DNA from: JANOQP01 sp044227705
GTDB lineage: Bacteria; Bacteroidota; Bacteroidia; Chitinophagales; Saprospiraceae
Length of the DNA stretch: 32,828 bases
Direction: 5' to 3'
Assembly: GCA_044227705.1 (NCBI GenBank)
Contig: JBGAWE010000017.1
Coordinates: forward strand, 1-32,828
In this document: positions 14,570 to 22,620 of the stretch, piece by piece
Numbering within the stretch: position 1 is the first letter of the stretch
How the letters are laid out: the number at the start of each line of letters is the position of its first letter
Position numbers and translations under genes: made by a program
Notes under the pieces: generated by a model
The model's database searches: none
What the model saw: only the letters and a program-made list of their open reading frames with translations
Told to the model about the DNA's origin: nothing

Positions 14570-17494
14570 TCACTGGGCGACGACCTTCCCGGAGGCTACC
14601 GGCTTTCCATCTGCGGAAAGCCGGTAGAAAAACACTCCAGGCGACAGTTGGTACCAGTCCAATCGGAAGTCGGGATGCTTATGTGTATTGGTCAAAACTC
14701 GTTTTCCAGCCGCGTCGAAAACTTCGAAGGTGTAGCGTTTCGCGTTCACCTCTTTTATCTGGAAGTTGGCGAACTCCGTGAACGGGTTCGGGAAGACCTC
14801 CACTTTAGCCCCCGGCCATGTGGGCATGTTCGTTGTTACCGTGACGAAATGCGTGATGTCGTGGCAGACCTTCCGCCGCACTTCGTTTGTGGTGACCGGG
14901 TTCTTGTTGTCGAAATAGATGGCAGCGCGGTTGGTGATCGTCGTGTCGCAGGGTGTAATCGGTTTCTGGGACACGCGAAAGTGAACATAGCCGCTCGAGG
15001 GGCCACCGCCCGCACTGCCAACTGGGAACAAATCGGTCTGGGGGATTCGGAAGAGGACGATGCCGCCGTCGTAGACCTCGAAGTCAAAAGGCGCACTTCC
15101 TGCTCCTGCACGGACGGTCGTCGGGTCGAGCCAAGGGGAGAGGGTGTCCCTCACCTCGACCGAATGAACCGTGTCCGTGCCGGTGTTTTGGAATTGGATT
15201 AAATACTCTAAATCGGTGGAGTCGGTTATCCAATGCTCGGGTCCGACCCCTTTGGGATGGCCTATCTTCGTAGTGCCGGGATTTTCTCCTAATACCTCTT
15301 GGCAGTCGCTGGCCTTGAACGGCTCCGATTCGTCGTCGGGGAAGGCCGTCCAGTAGCCGAGCGAGGCGGTCTGGCTGGTGTCCGTCGTGCATCCCTCGAC
15401 GGCAGCCGTCGGGATGCTCGGGCCGGGGTAGCCGGGCGTTTGGAAGGCGATGATGCGGCGGGTCGAGCCGTTGGCCGGGGCTTCCCAGACCTTCGTCGGT
15501 ACGTTCGGCTGCAGGGGGTCGAAGTCGAACAGCGTGTCTCCGCCCGGGGCGGTCAGCAAGTAGACATCTTCGATAACGATGAAATTGCCTTCTTTGCCCA
15601 TCGGTTCGGTGCCGACGTTCGTCAGTGTGAATTGTACTTTGCCGCTGTCGCACTTGCCCGTCGCTTCGAGGATTGAGCCGTCCCAATCGGGGAAGGCCAT
15701 CTTGCAGAACGTGTCCGGGTAAGCGTGAGCGGTCACGCAGCGCGTCGCGCCCAGTTCGGTGTCGCAGTCGAGGAAGGTGTTGACCGTGAAGCTGCCGCAC
15801 TGCCCATTTGCCACGAAGCCTAGGTCGAAGCTGTACGTCGAGCCGCCGACGAGCGTGGCGGGAACCGAGCTGCTCAAGTAGTTCACCCCCTCATCAAGGG
15901 TCACCTCCACTTTGGCGTTGACAGCCGGGATGGTGCCCTCGTTGCAATAGCTGACGGCGTACTCGTTCTGCTCGCAGCGCACCAGCACCGGCGTGACCAC
16001 ATCGACGCGCATCCATGCGCAGGCGAACTTGGCTTTCACCGGGATGTTGACTGTTGCCGTGTCGTAGAAATCGGTCAGCGTCGTCGTGTAGCCGTTGGGC
16101 TGGCAGAAAAGTTGCCAGTAGGCGTTGGGGCGGTAGAGCTGAACCTGATAGGTACCGGTGTCCACCTGTGTCTTGTAGAAACCGTTTGCGTCCGACACGG
16201 CGTAGCGGTCAAATTCGCCCGGCTTCGTAACTTTGATTATCCAGTCCTGCAAGCCCGGCTCGGTAGGGACGTCCTTCGTGCAGTTGTCGTTGAAGTCGTG
16301 GAAGACGTTCCCCGAAATCTGGTCGGTGAAGATGTTCCCGTCCGGGTCGGTCTTGACGAGATAGGCATAGTGGGCGTTTCCGCTCAAGTAGGGGTATTTC
16401 TCGCCCGCCACGACCGCCCCGCCGTCCGGTGCCTCGACAACCGCCTCCCCGAATTCTGGCCCGCCAGTCCCGAAGTCGCGCTCCCAGATTAGGCCACCGT
16501 CCTCGTCGAATTTCGAGACGAAAAGGTTGACGTTTGCCCCGATTTCCTTTGTGCCGCAGGTGAAGAAGCCGCCATCAGAGGTTTTCGCCAGTCCGTTGAA
16601 GATGGTGTTGGCATCTCCCAATTTGACAAAATCCAACGAGTCGGGGTCGTTGAGGCTCATCTTAATCAAGAGACTGGCCGAGCCAATAATCAGGTTGGTA
16701 TAGCCCGCCACAACCAGCTTGCCGTCGTCTGTCAGCACCGACTTGTAAGCCTCGTCGGCTTTGCTGGCGGACAATCCGTAGGTCCATTCCCAAACCTTCT
16801 CTCCCGCAGCGTCGGTGCGGATGACCAGCACGTCGAGGTTGACGCTTTGCTTGACCGAGCCGACGACGGCCACACCACCGTCTGGGAGGAGGGTCAGGCT
16901 ATAAGCCTGCTCGTCGAGGGTCGGACTGCCGAAGGTCTTTTCCCAGAAAGTCTTTTCCCAGACGAGGCCGCCGTCGGCATCGGTCTTCAAAAGCAGGATG
17001 TCTTTGTTCGGATTAAAGTCGCGGGTCCCGGCTATCAAGAGACCCCCATCGGTTGTTGGAACGAGGCTGAACGCCTCTTCGGCCTGTTGTGTGCCGTAAT
17101 GGTTTTGCCAGAGAAGGTTGCCTTCGGGGTCGGTCTTAAGCAGTACGATGTCCTTGCCGTCAAGCCCGAATCCGTCGCTGTAACCGGTGATGTAAATCGA
17201 GCCGTCAGCGGCGACCGCGAGCGAGCGACCCGATTTGTTGACGTTGTTGATAGTGCTGAATCGCTTCGTCCACTGCAGCCGCCCGTCGGCGTATGTCTTA
17301 ATCAGCAGAATCTGGTTGAGGCCGTCGTACTGCCCGACCGTGAGGTAGCCGCCATCGGGGCTTGCCACTACGTCGTAGAGGTCCTCGCCGCCCTTCGTGC
17401 TCAACACGCGCTCCCAGCCCTGCGCCGCGACCGTCGAGACGGCGGCGAGGCAGATGGAAATGTTCAGTGCGAGATGGGCGATTACTTTCTTCAT
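14570..17494 (-). CDS. Large secreted T9SS type A protein with propeller-like repeats
   Basis: The 974-aa protein starts MKKVIAHLALNISICLAAVS with a signal peptide ending near AAQ; an open frame continues upstream to 18181 but that part overlaps the 470-aa gene and is not coding. Residues about 30-390 carry seven or so repeats of about 50 residues of the form ...DGGYLTVGQ...ILLIKTYADGRLQWTKRF (also DGGLLIAGT, DGGVAVVGS, DGGFFTCGT, DGGAVVAGE), suggesting a beta-propeller. A SdrD B-like unit follows (ISGNVFHDFNDNCTKD...ANGFYKTQVDTGTYQVQLY). A conserved Bacteroidota region resembling bacterial repeat/DUF11 domains comes next (LEYLIQFQNTGTDTVHSVEVRDTL ... NRAAIYFDNKNPVTTNEV). The T9SS type A sorting domain is at the end (VEVFPNPFTEFANFQI, FEVFDAAGKRV, LSPGVFFYRL). 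It should be surface-exposed. Ligand unknown. Confidence 0.9.
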   Translation of the reverse strand: MKKVIAHLALNISICLAAVSTVAAQGWERVLSTKGGEDLYDVVASPDGGYLTVGQYDGLNQILLIKTYADGRLQWTKRFSTINNVNKSGRSLAVAADGSIYITGYSDGFGLDGKDIVLLKTDPEGNLLWQNHYGTQQAEEAFSLVPTTDGGLLIAGTRDFNPNKDILLLKTDADGGLVWEKTFWEKTFGSPTLDEQAYSLTLLPDGGVAVVGSVKQSVNLDVLVIRTDAAGEKVWEWTYGLSASKADEAYKSVLTDDGKLVVAGYTNLIIGSASLLIKMSLNDPDSLDFVKLGDANTIFNGLAKTSDGGFFTCGTKEIGANVNLFVSKFDEDGGLIWERDFGTGGPEFGEAVVEAPDGGAVVAGEKYPYLSGNAHYAYLVKTDPDGNIFTDQISGNVFHDFNDNCTKDVPTEPGLQDWIIKVTKPGEFDRYAVSDANGFYKTQVDTGTYQVQLYRPNAYWQLFCQPNGYTTTLTDFYDTATVNIPVKAKFACAWMRVDVVTPVLVRCEQNEYAVSYCNEGTIPAVNAKVEVTLDEGVNYLSSSVPATLVGGSTYSFDLGFVANGQCGSFTVNTFLDCDTELGATRCVTAHAYPDTFCKMAFPDWDGSILEATGKCDSGKVQFTLTNVGTEPMGKEGNFIVIEDVYLLTAPGGDTLFDFDPLQPNVPTKVWEAPANGSTRRIIAFQTPGYPGPSIPTAAVEGCTTDTSQTASLGYWTAFPDDESEPFKASDCQEVLGENPGTTKIGHPKGVGPEHWITDSTDLEYLIQFQNTGTDTVHSVEVRDTLSPWLDPTTVRAGAGSAPFDFEVYDGGIVLFRIPQTDLFPVGSAGGGPSSGYVHFRVSQKPITPCDTTITNRAAIYFDNKNPVTTNEVRRKVCHDITHFVTVTTNMPTWPGAKVEVFPNPFTEFANFQIKEVNAKRYTFEVFDAAGKRVLTNTHKHPDFRLDWYQLSPGVFFYRLSADGKPVASGKVVAQ
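16932..16961 (-). repeat. 15-bp tandem duplication inside the 974-aa gene
   Basis: AAGGTCTTTTCCCAG (16932-16946) is followed directly by AAAGTCTTTTCCCAG (16947-16961), differing at one base. In the protein this gives WEKTFWEKTF, one extra five-residue unit inside a propeller repeat. It looks like a slippage event that kept the frame. Confidence 0.85.
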
Positions 17495-17764
17495 GTCTGA
17501 TTGACGATACAAAAGTGGAGCGGTGCGCCGCGCCGGGAAAAGACAAATTTTGCCTTTTGTTGAACGGGTTGTTTCGATGATTGACATGGCCGAGGAACGG
17601 TTTTGATTGAAAAAACTTGCGTTTCGGAGGCAATGAGGGCTGTTTTGGATGAAATATTGGCTACAAAAACCGACGTTTGTTGAACGAAGGCCTCCCGCTT
17701 TTTGAAAGGGTTTCAATTTTTTGGAGAAAAATTTTTCAAAACGAAGGCGCTCAAACAGCTCAAC
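17495..17764. other. Divergent intergenic region
   Basis: These 270 bp separate the starts of the 974-aa T9SS gene and the 470-aa gene. They are more AT-rich than the surroundings, with patches such as CTTTTTGAAAGG and AATTTTTCAAAACG near 17700-17745. I see no clear TTTG/TAnnTTTG pair, no gene and no strong hairpin. Confidence 0.5.
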
Positions 17765-19177
17765 ATGGAAAAATCCCACTTGCTCACCGTCCTGCGCTCG
17801 ACCAACCAGCGCGAGCGGCGGCAAATCGGCCTCTGGCTGCGCTCGCCCGCCCACAACCAGCGCGAGGATGTGGTCAAGCTTTTCGACTGGCTTGTGGAGA
17901 ACGGCCACCTCGACCACGGTGCTGTCGAAAAGCGGGCGGCATGGACGGCCGTCTTCCCCGGCGAGCCTTTCGACGATGCGCGGATGCGGCAGGCGATGCA
18001 CTTTCTGTTGAAGAACGTCGAGGAGTTCCTCATCTGGGAGGAGATGACGAAGGAGGACGTGCGAAAGACCTCGTCGCTGGCCTCTGTCTACCGGCGGCGG
18101 CAGCTCGAAAAGCCCTTCCGCCAGAGCCTCGACCATGCCCGCCGCTCGGCCTCGGCCAGCCCGTTGCGCAACGCCGTCCACCTGCAGAACGGCTTCAACC
18201 TCGAATTGGAGGAGTACAAGTACCTCACCACCCTAAAGGGCAACACCCGTTTCAACTTGCAGGAGCTTTCCGACTCGCTCGACGCGGCCTTCGTGGCGCA
18301 GAAGCTGCGCATCGCCAGCCTCCTGCTCACCCACGGCGCGGTCTACAAGGCCGAGTACGACACGGGCCTCCTCGAAGACGTGCTGCGCTTCGTCGAGACG
18401 CACCGGCTGCTCGAGAGGCCTGCGGTCGCCACCTATTTCTATTGCCTCAAGACCATTCTCGAAAAGACCGACGAGGCCAACTATGAGCGGTTCGAGGAGT
18501 GCATCCTCCAGTTCTCCCACCACTTCCCGCAGACAGAGCAGAGGGAACTCTTTCTGTTCGCTCTCAACTTCTGCTTGTCTCGTGTCAATGCCGGAAATGA
18601 AAAATATGCCCGAAAAATCTTTGAACTCTACAGACGAGGTTTTGAGAAGCGACTCCTCCTCGAAGACGGCTTTATCTCTGGTCGGACTTTCACAAATGCC
18701 GTCCAGAGCGGGTTGAAGCTCAAAGAGTTTGACTGGGTTGAACATTTCATTACCGAGTTCCAACAGTTTTTAGAAGAAAAACAAAGGCTGTCCGTAGTCA
18801 ACTTTAACCTCGCCCGGCTGCACTACGAGAAAGGTCAGTACGACGCGGCTATGCGCGGCCTCCTCGGCTTCGAGTACGACGACCTGCTCTGGAACCTGAT
18901 AGCCAAGTCCATGCTCATGAAAATCTACTACGAAAAAAGGGAGATGGACGCCCTCGAAAGCCACCTCGAGGCCATGAGGGCCTATCTTCAGCGCAAGGAG
19001 GTCCTCGGCTACCACAAGGCCATCTTCAAAAACCTCCTCTCGCTGACGCGAAAGCTCGTCCACCTCAACCCTTACAGCCAGCCGCAGCGCGAAAAGCTGC
19101 GCCGCCTCATCGTCGAGACGAACCCGCTGATGGAGCGCGAATGGCTCTTGCGGCAGGTCGACGAAAAGGCCCGCTGA
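17765..19177 (+). CDS. Unknown 470-aa all-helical protein
   Basis: I do not recognise a named family. The 470-aa sequence is soluble, without a signal peptide, and is helical throughout with many Leu, Glu, Arg and Phe. Features: MEKSHLLTVLRSTNQRERRQIGLWLRSPAHNQREDVVKLFDWLVEN at the start, then pairs of amphipathic helices that look like TPR or related repeats (FNLARLHYEKGQYDAAMRGLLGFEYDDLLWNLIAKSMLMKIYYEKREMDALESHLEAMRAYL at about 345-410). It may be a scaffold or adaptor. The ATG at 17765 is preferred over a start at 17702 because the preceding residues are translated intergenic A/T tracts. The sequence codes with the same GC-rich third positions as its neighbours. It is transcribed alone, divergent from the T9SS gene; the next gene starts 51 bp after its stop. 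Confidence 0.75.
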   Translation: MEKSHLLTVLRSTNQRERRQIGLWLRSPAHNQREDVVKLFDWLVENGHLDHGAVEKRAAWTAVFPGEPFDDARMRQAMHFLLKNVEEFLIWEEMTKEDVRKTSSLASVYRRRQLEKPFRQSLDHARRSASASPLRNAVHLQNGFNLELEEYKYLTTLKGNTRFNLQELSDSLDAAFVAQKLRIASLLLTHGAVYKAEYDTGLLEDVLRFVETHRLLERPAVATYFYCLKTILEKTDEANYERFEECILQFSHHFPQTEQRELFLFALNFCLSRVNAGNEKYARKIFELYRRGFEKRLLLEDGFISGRTFTNAVQSGLKLKEFDWVEHFITEFQQFLEEKQRLSVVNFNLARLHYEKGQYDAAMRGLLGFEYDDLLWNLIAKSMLMKIYYEKREMDALESHLEAMRAYLQRKEVLGYHKAIFKNLLSLTRKLVHLNPYSQPQREKLRRLIVETNPLMEREWLLRQVDEKAR

Positions 19178-19228
19178 CCCAAATCCTTTTTCCGCGCCAC
19201 ACCTTTGCACAAGAAACCGACCGAGCCG

Positions 19229-19873
19229 ATGGCCACCAGTGACATGCTCCCTTTCTTCCCGCTCAACCTCGTCGCATTCCCCGGCGAGACGCTCAACCTG
19301 CACATCTTCGAGCCGCGCTACAAGCAGCTCGTCGACGAATGCCTCGAATCGGGCCGCACCTTCGGCCTACCACCCTATGTGGATGGAAAAATCCCCGGCC
19401 TCGGCACCGAGATGCGCGTCGTCAAGCTCGACCGCCGCTACACGGACGGACGCATGGACATTCGGACCGAGGCTCTGCGGCTTTTTCGAATCGCTGATTT
19501 CCAGAACCCTTTTGAGGAAAAGCTCTATGCCGCCGGGCGCGTCGTCTGGGTGGAGAACGACGTGGAGCATCCCGCCTCCGACGACCCAGACTTGTTAGTT
19601 TTGATTGAAAACCTGTACGAGATGATTGGCGAAAGCTCCAACCTCGGGAAAAACGCCCACCTCCCGCTCTCCTATCGAGTCGGCCACCGCATCGGCCTGA
19701 ACCTCGACGGCGAGTACAAGCTGCTCAACATCTTCAACGAACCCGACCGGCAGACCTATTTAAAGGAGCACCTCGACAAGCTCCTCCCGCACCTCCGCGC
19801 CGTCGAGCAGACGCGCCACCGCATCCGCATGAATGGGCATTTTCAGCACTTCGACCCGCTGGATTTCAAGTGA
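19229..19873 (+). CDS. LON peptidase substrate-binding domain protein
   Basis: The 214-aa protein has the Lon N-terminal (substrate-binding) domain on its own, with no ATPase or protease part: MLPFFPLNLVAFPGETLNLHIFEPRYKQLVDECLESGRTFGLPPY, then EMRVVKLDRRYTDGRMDIRTEALRLFRI. The rest (about 120-214) is helical and includes LPLSYRVGHRIGLNLDGEYKLLNIFNEPDRQTYLKEHLDKLLPHLR. Stand-alone LON-domain proteins are common in bacteria, but their job is not settled; binding of unfolded or partner proteins is the usual suggestion. The ATG at 19229 (MATSDMLPFFPL) is chosen; a TTG at 19205 would add eight residues. ACCTTTGCAC just upstream (about 19201-19210) resembles a -7 box with one mismatch. The VIT1-like gene follows 69 bp downstream. 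Confidence 0.9.
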   Translation: MATSDMLPFFPLNLVAFPGETLNLHIFEPRYKQLVDECLESGRTFGLPPYVDGKIPGLGTEMRVVKLDRRYTDGRMDIRTEALRLFRIADFQNPFEEKLYAAGRVVWVENDVEHPASDDPDLLVLIENLYEMIGESSNLGKNAHLPLSYRVGHRIGLNLDGEYKLLNIFNEPDRQTYLKEHLDKLLPHLRAVEQTRHRIRMNGHFQHFDPLDFK

Positions 19874-19942
19874 CTTTTGCACAGGATTTTGGTGGCGACG
19901 ACAACAACTGCCAGATTTGCCCCAGCAACTTTTCCAAAAATC

Positions 19943-20659
19943 ATGGCCGACTTCCACCTCCACCACCAGCCCGACCACCACCACGAGGCTCACTTCCAAA
20001 GCTCCGACCTCGTCCGCGACATCGTCATCGGGATGAGCGACGGGCTGACCGTCCCCTTCGCGCTCGCCGCCGGGCTGGCCGGGGCCGTTGCGGGCAACTC
20101 GGTCGTCATCGCTGCAGGGGTTGCCGAGATTGCCGCCGGGAGCATCGCCATGGGACTGGGCGGCTACCTCGCGGGAAAGACTGAACAGGAGCATTACGAC
20201 AGCGAGCTGGCAAGGGAGTTTTTCGAGGTTGAAAAATTCCCCGAAAAAGAAAGGGCTGAGGTCGCCGAGGCCCTCGCCGGCTACGGCATTCGCCCCGAGA
20301 CGCTCGAAAAAGTGGTCGAGGAGATGGCCGCCGACAAGGAGAAATGGGTCGAGTTCATGATGCGCTACGAGCTGGGCCTCGAAAAGCCCGACGCCGCCCG
20401 CGCCCGAAACTCGGCGCTCAACATTGGCTTGAGCTACGTCGCGGGCGGTGCGGTGCCGCTGCTACCCTATTTTTTCACGGAAACGCCGCACGATGGACTG
20501 CTCTGGTCGGCGGCGGTGACAGTCGCCTGCCTGTTTATCTTCGGTTACATCAAGAGCAAGGTGACGGGCCAACCGCCCTTCGCGGGCGCCCTGCGGGTGA
20601 CGGCCATTGGGGTCGTGGCGGCGGGGGCGGCGTATTTCGTGGCAAGGCTTTTTGGGTGA
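19943..20659 (+). CDS. VIT1/CCC1 family iron/manganese transporter
   Basis: The 238-aa membrane protein matches the VIT1/CCC1 family, which moves Fe(II) or Mn(II) across a membrane. The first membrane segment has the family signature (VRDIVIGMSDGLTVPFALAAGLAGA). The second follows (VVIAAGVAEIAAGSIAMGLGGYLAGKTEQEHY), and the Glu-rich cytoplasmic metal-binding helices come next (EREFFEVEKFPEKERAEVAEAL-like region through EEMAADKEKWVEFMMRYELGL, about 70-140). Three more membrane segments end the protein. The N-terminus, MADFHLHHQPDHHHEAHF, holds seven His in 18 residues and may bind metal. The ATG at 19943 is chosen because the translated residues before it look non-coding. A GACTTTTGCAC sequence about 65 bp upstream resembles a -7 box with one mismatch. 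Its stop is one base from the stop of the convergent ROK gene. Confidence 0.9.
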   Translation: MADFHLHHQPDHHHEAHFQSSDLVRDIVIGMSDGLTVPFALAAGLAGAVAGNSVVIAAGVAEIAAGSIAMGLGGYLAGKTEQEHYDSELAREFFEVEKFPEKERAEVAEALAGYGIRPETLEKVVEEMAADKEKWVEFMMRYELGLEKPDAARARNSALNIGLSYVAGGAVPLLPYFFTETPHDGLLWSAAVTVACLFIFGYIKSKVTGQPPFAGALRVTAIGVVAAGAAYFVARLFG

Positions 20660-20660
20660 T

Positions 20661-21563
20661 TCAGAGAAGTGCGGCCCCGAAAACTCCTGCCGAATCTCCC
20701 AGTTTGGGCCGGGCGAAGATGGTCTCGACCGTCGGGTTGAAAACCCACTTCGAGGCCTCGGCCACCCCGTCGGTGTACAGCTCGTCAATATGCCCCAGCC
20801 CGCCGCCCAGGACGATGACGTCGGGGTCGAGCGTGTTGATGACGGTCGCTATCCCCTTTCCGAAAAATTGGATGAGCCGGGCCATCGTGGCCTCCGCCGC
20901 CGTGTCGCTGAAGGCGCGGGCGCGGCGGATGATTTCTTTCAAAGCCAGTTTCTCGCCCGTCAGCCGGGCATAATACCGCTCGAGGCCGGGGCCGCTGATG
21001 AGCGTTTCGACGCAGCCGACGCGGCCGCAGTAACACGGCCCGCCCGTCTCGTCGAGGAAGTTGTGGCCCCACTCGCCGCCGATGCCGTGCCGCCCGTTTA
21101 TCACTTTTCCGCGCACGACCACGCCGCCGCCCACGCCCGTCCCCATGATGACGCCGAAAACGACCTCCGCGTTCGGGCACACCTCGCGCGCCGCGCCGAT
21201 GGTGGCCTCGGCGACGGCGAAGCAGTTGGCGTCGTTGGCCATCTTGACCGGCAGGCCGAGCACGGTCTCGAGGTCGCTGTGGAAGGGTTGGCCGTTGAGG
21301 GCGGTCGTGTTCGCGTTCTTCATCAGGCCGGTCTGCGGGTCGCTCGCGCCGGGGTGGGCGAGGCCGATGGTCGAGGGGCGCAGGCCAGTCTCCGCCGCCA
21401 GCGTCTCGATGAGCTTCGCAATCTGCTCGATGATGTGCTCGTAGCCCTGCTCGGCCTCCGTCGGCACCCGCAGGCGGCGCAGCGAGACGGGGTTGTCGCG
21501 GTCTTCGAGGATGATGCCCTCGATCTTGGTGCCGCCGAGGTCTATTCCCCAGAGTGGTCCCAT
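20661..21563 (-). CDS. ROK family sugar kinase (glucokinase-like)
   Basis: The 300-aa product is a complete ROK-family protein of the kinase type (no helix-turn-helix at the N-terminus). The phosphate-binding motif is WGIDLGGTKIEGIIL (about 5-19). The sugar/ATP region includes MANDANCFAVAEA and GTGVGGGVVVRGKVINGRHGIGGEWGH. The zinc-binding motif is PCYCGRVGCVETLISGPGL (about 185-205). The adenosine motif is DVIVLGGGLGHIDELY. ROK kinases phosphorylate glucose, N-acetylglucosamine, N-acetylmannosamine or allose; the exact sugar cannot be read here, though glucose-like is common. The start ATG is 19 bp after the mutA stop, so it is probably in the same transcript as mutA and the 191-aa gene. The 3' end abuts the convergent VIT1-like gene with no room for a terminator. 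Confidence 0.92.
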   Translation of the reverse strand: MGPLWGIDLGGTKIEGIILEDRDNPVSLRRLRVPTEAEQGYEHIIEQIAKLIETLAAETGLRPSTIGLAHPGASDPQTGLMKNANTTALNGQPFHSDLETVLGLPVKMANDANCFAVAEATIGAAREVCPNAEVVFGVIMGTGVGGGVVVRGKVINGRHGIGGEWGHNFLDETGGPCYCGRVGCVETLISGPGLERYYARLTGEKLALKEIIRRARAFSDTAAEATMARLIQFFGKGIATVINTLDPDVIVLGGGLGHIDELYTDGVAEASKWVFNPTVETIFARPKLGDSAGVFGAALL

Positions 21564-21582
21564 TGCCTTTGCTTTTTTCAGT

Positions 21583-22620
21583 TCAGATTTTTGCCCACGC
21601 GGCCTCGGCCAGTTGCCGCGTCAATTTTTCCACGAAAAAGCTCCCGGCCGCCGGGTCGCCCACCCGCTCGAAGCCGGACTCGAGCTTCAAAAGGTGCTGC
21701 ACGTTCCGGGCGATACGCCGGTGGAAATTTTCGGTTCCCGCCGGGCCGACGGTCAGCCTCGAACAGCCGCCAATCACCGCCGACATGGCCAGCGTCGTCG
21801 AGCGGATGAAGTCCGTGTTCGACGGCCCGTTTCCCGCCGAGGGCGAAAAGGCCGCGTAGACGACCGGCACTTCCAGCTTTTCAAAGCACCATGCTTTTTG
21901 AAGATTCAGCCAAAGGAGGCTGAACGCCCGAAACTTGGCCGCCTCCGCCAAAAACGCCGCCCCGACCGGCATCTGAAAGTGCATCGCCATCGCCGCCCGT
22001 TCGGGCTGAAAGCCCTCTTTCTCCTTATTAATAAGGAGTGAGTTGGCGGCTTTCAGCACCGCGGCCAGTTGCTCGCTCGGAGGGAGGTCGGCGTGTGCCG
22101 CGAAACCAGCCGTACGGAAGCTGCCGCCCGATTCTATGGAAAGTTCGATTGCCGCCGCCGGGACTTCGCCCGAAAAGGCCATTGAGCCGCGCAGCTCGCC
22201 CGGCGCGAGGTTTTTTGAAAGAAGGAAGTTTTGGAGGTGGGGAAGGATGTTCTCGTTAGTCAGCCGACTGCTTTTCTCCGAAAAATGGACGCTGGCCATG
22301 TCCAAAAACACCCCGTCGAGCAGCCGCCCAAGGTCGGGCTTCGAGCTTTTTTCAAAAACGAAATCGAGGCCGTCGGCCCCGCCAGCGAGGGCGGCGAGGG
22401 CGAGGCGGTTGGCGGTCGGCGCGTCGTCGGCTGGGATTTGTTCGCAGATTTCCCAGTTCCTTTTTGAATCACCGGAGACGGGGCCGGGCATCGGGCCGTC
22501 AAAGTCCTCGCGGCTGGAAAACGCATCGGCCACCACGCCCGGCTCAACCGTTCGGAAAAGGCTGGCCAGCGGCCTGTCCTTGAGTTCTTTTTGGGCGCGA
22601 TCGAGCCAGTCTTGTTTCAC
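21583..22620 (-). CDS. mutA: Methylmalonyl-CoA mutase small (beta) subunit, C-terminally short
   Basis: The 345-aa protein matches the small subunit of methylmalonyl-CoA mutase, the non-catalytic partner of MutB in the B12-dependent interconversion of methylmalonyl-CoA and succinyl-CoA. Landmarks in order: the N-terminal DWLDRAQKELKDRPLASLFRTVEPG; the barrel start ANRLALAALAGGADGLDFVF; FRTAGFAAHADLPPSEQLAAVLKAAN; FRAFSLLWLNLQKAW; and RSTTLAMSAVIGGCSRLTVGPAGTENFHRRIARNVQHLLKLESGFERVGDPAAGSFFVEKLTRQLAEAAWAKI. The protein stops there. Small subunits in this phylum are usually about 100 residues or more longer, and the full-length type also has a B12-fold-like C-terminal domain. The start is a GTG at 22620, forming a GTGA overlap with the stop of the upstream 191-aa gene. 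The large subunit is not in the window. Confidence 0.88.
   Translation of the reverse strand: MKQDWLDRAQKELKDRPLASLFRTVEPGVVADAFSSREDFDGPMPGPVSGDSKRNWEICEQIPADDAPTANRLALAALAGGADGLDFVFEKSSKPDLGRLLDGVFLDMASVHFSEKSSRLTNENILPHLQNFLLSKNLAPGELRGSMAFSGEVPAAAIELSIESGGSFRTAGFAAHADLPPSEQLAAVLKAANSLLINKEKEGFQPERAAMAMHFQMPVGAAFLAEAAKFRAFSLLWLNLQKAWCFEKLEVPVVYAAFSPSAGNGPSNTDFIRSTTLAMSAVIGGCSRLTVGPAGTENFHRRIARNVQHLLKLESGFERVGDPAAGSFFVEKLTRQLAEAAWAKI

Noticed and set aside
17495..18181. N-terminal extension of the 974-aa T9SS gene
   Set aside because: It would run over the start of the 470-aa gene and has no signal peptide; the signal peptide begins at the ATG at 17494.
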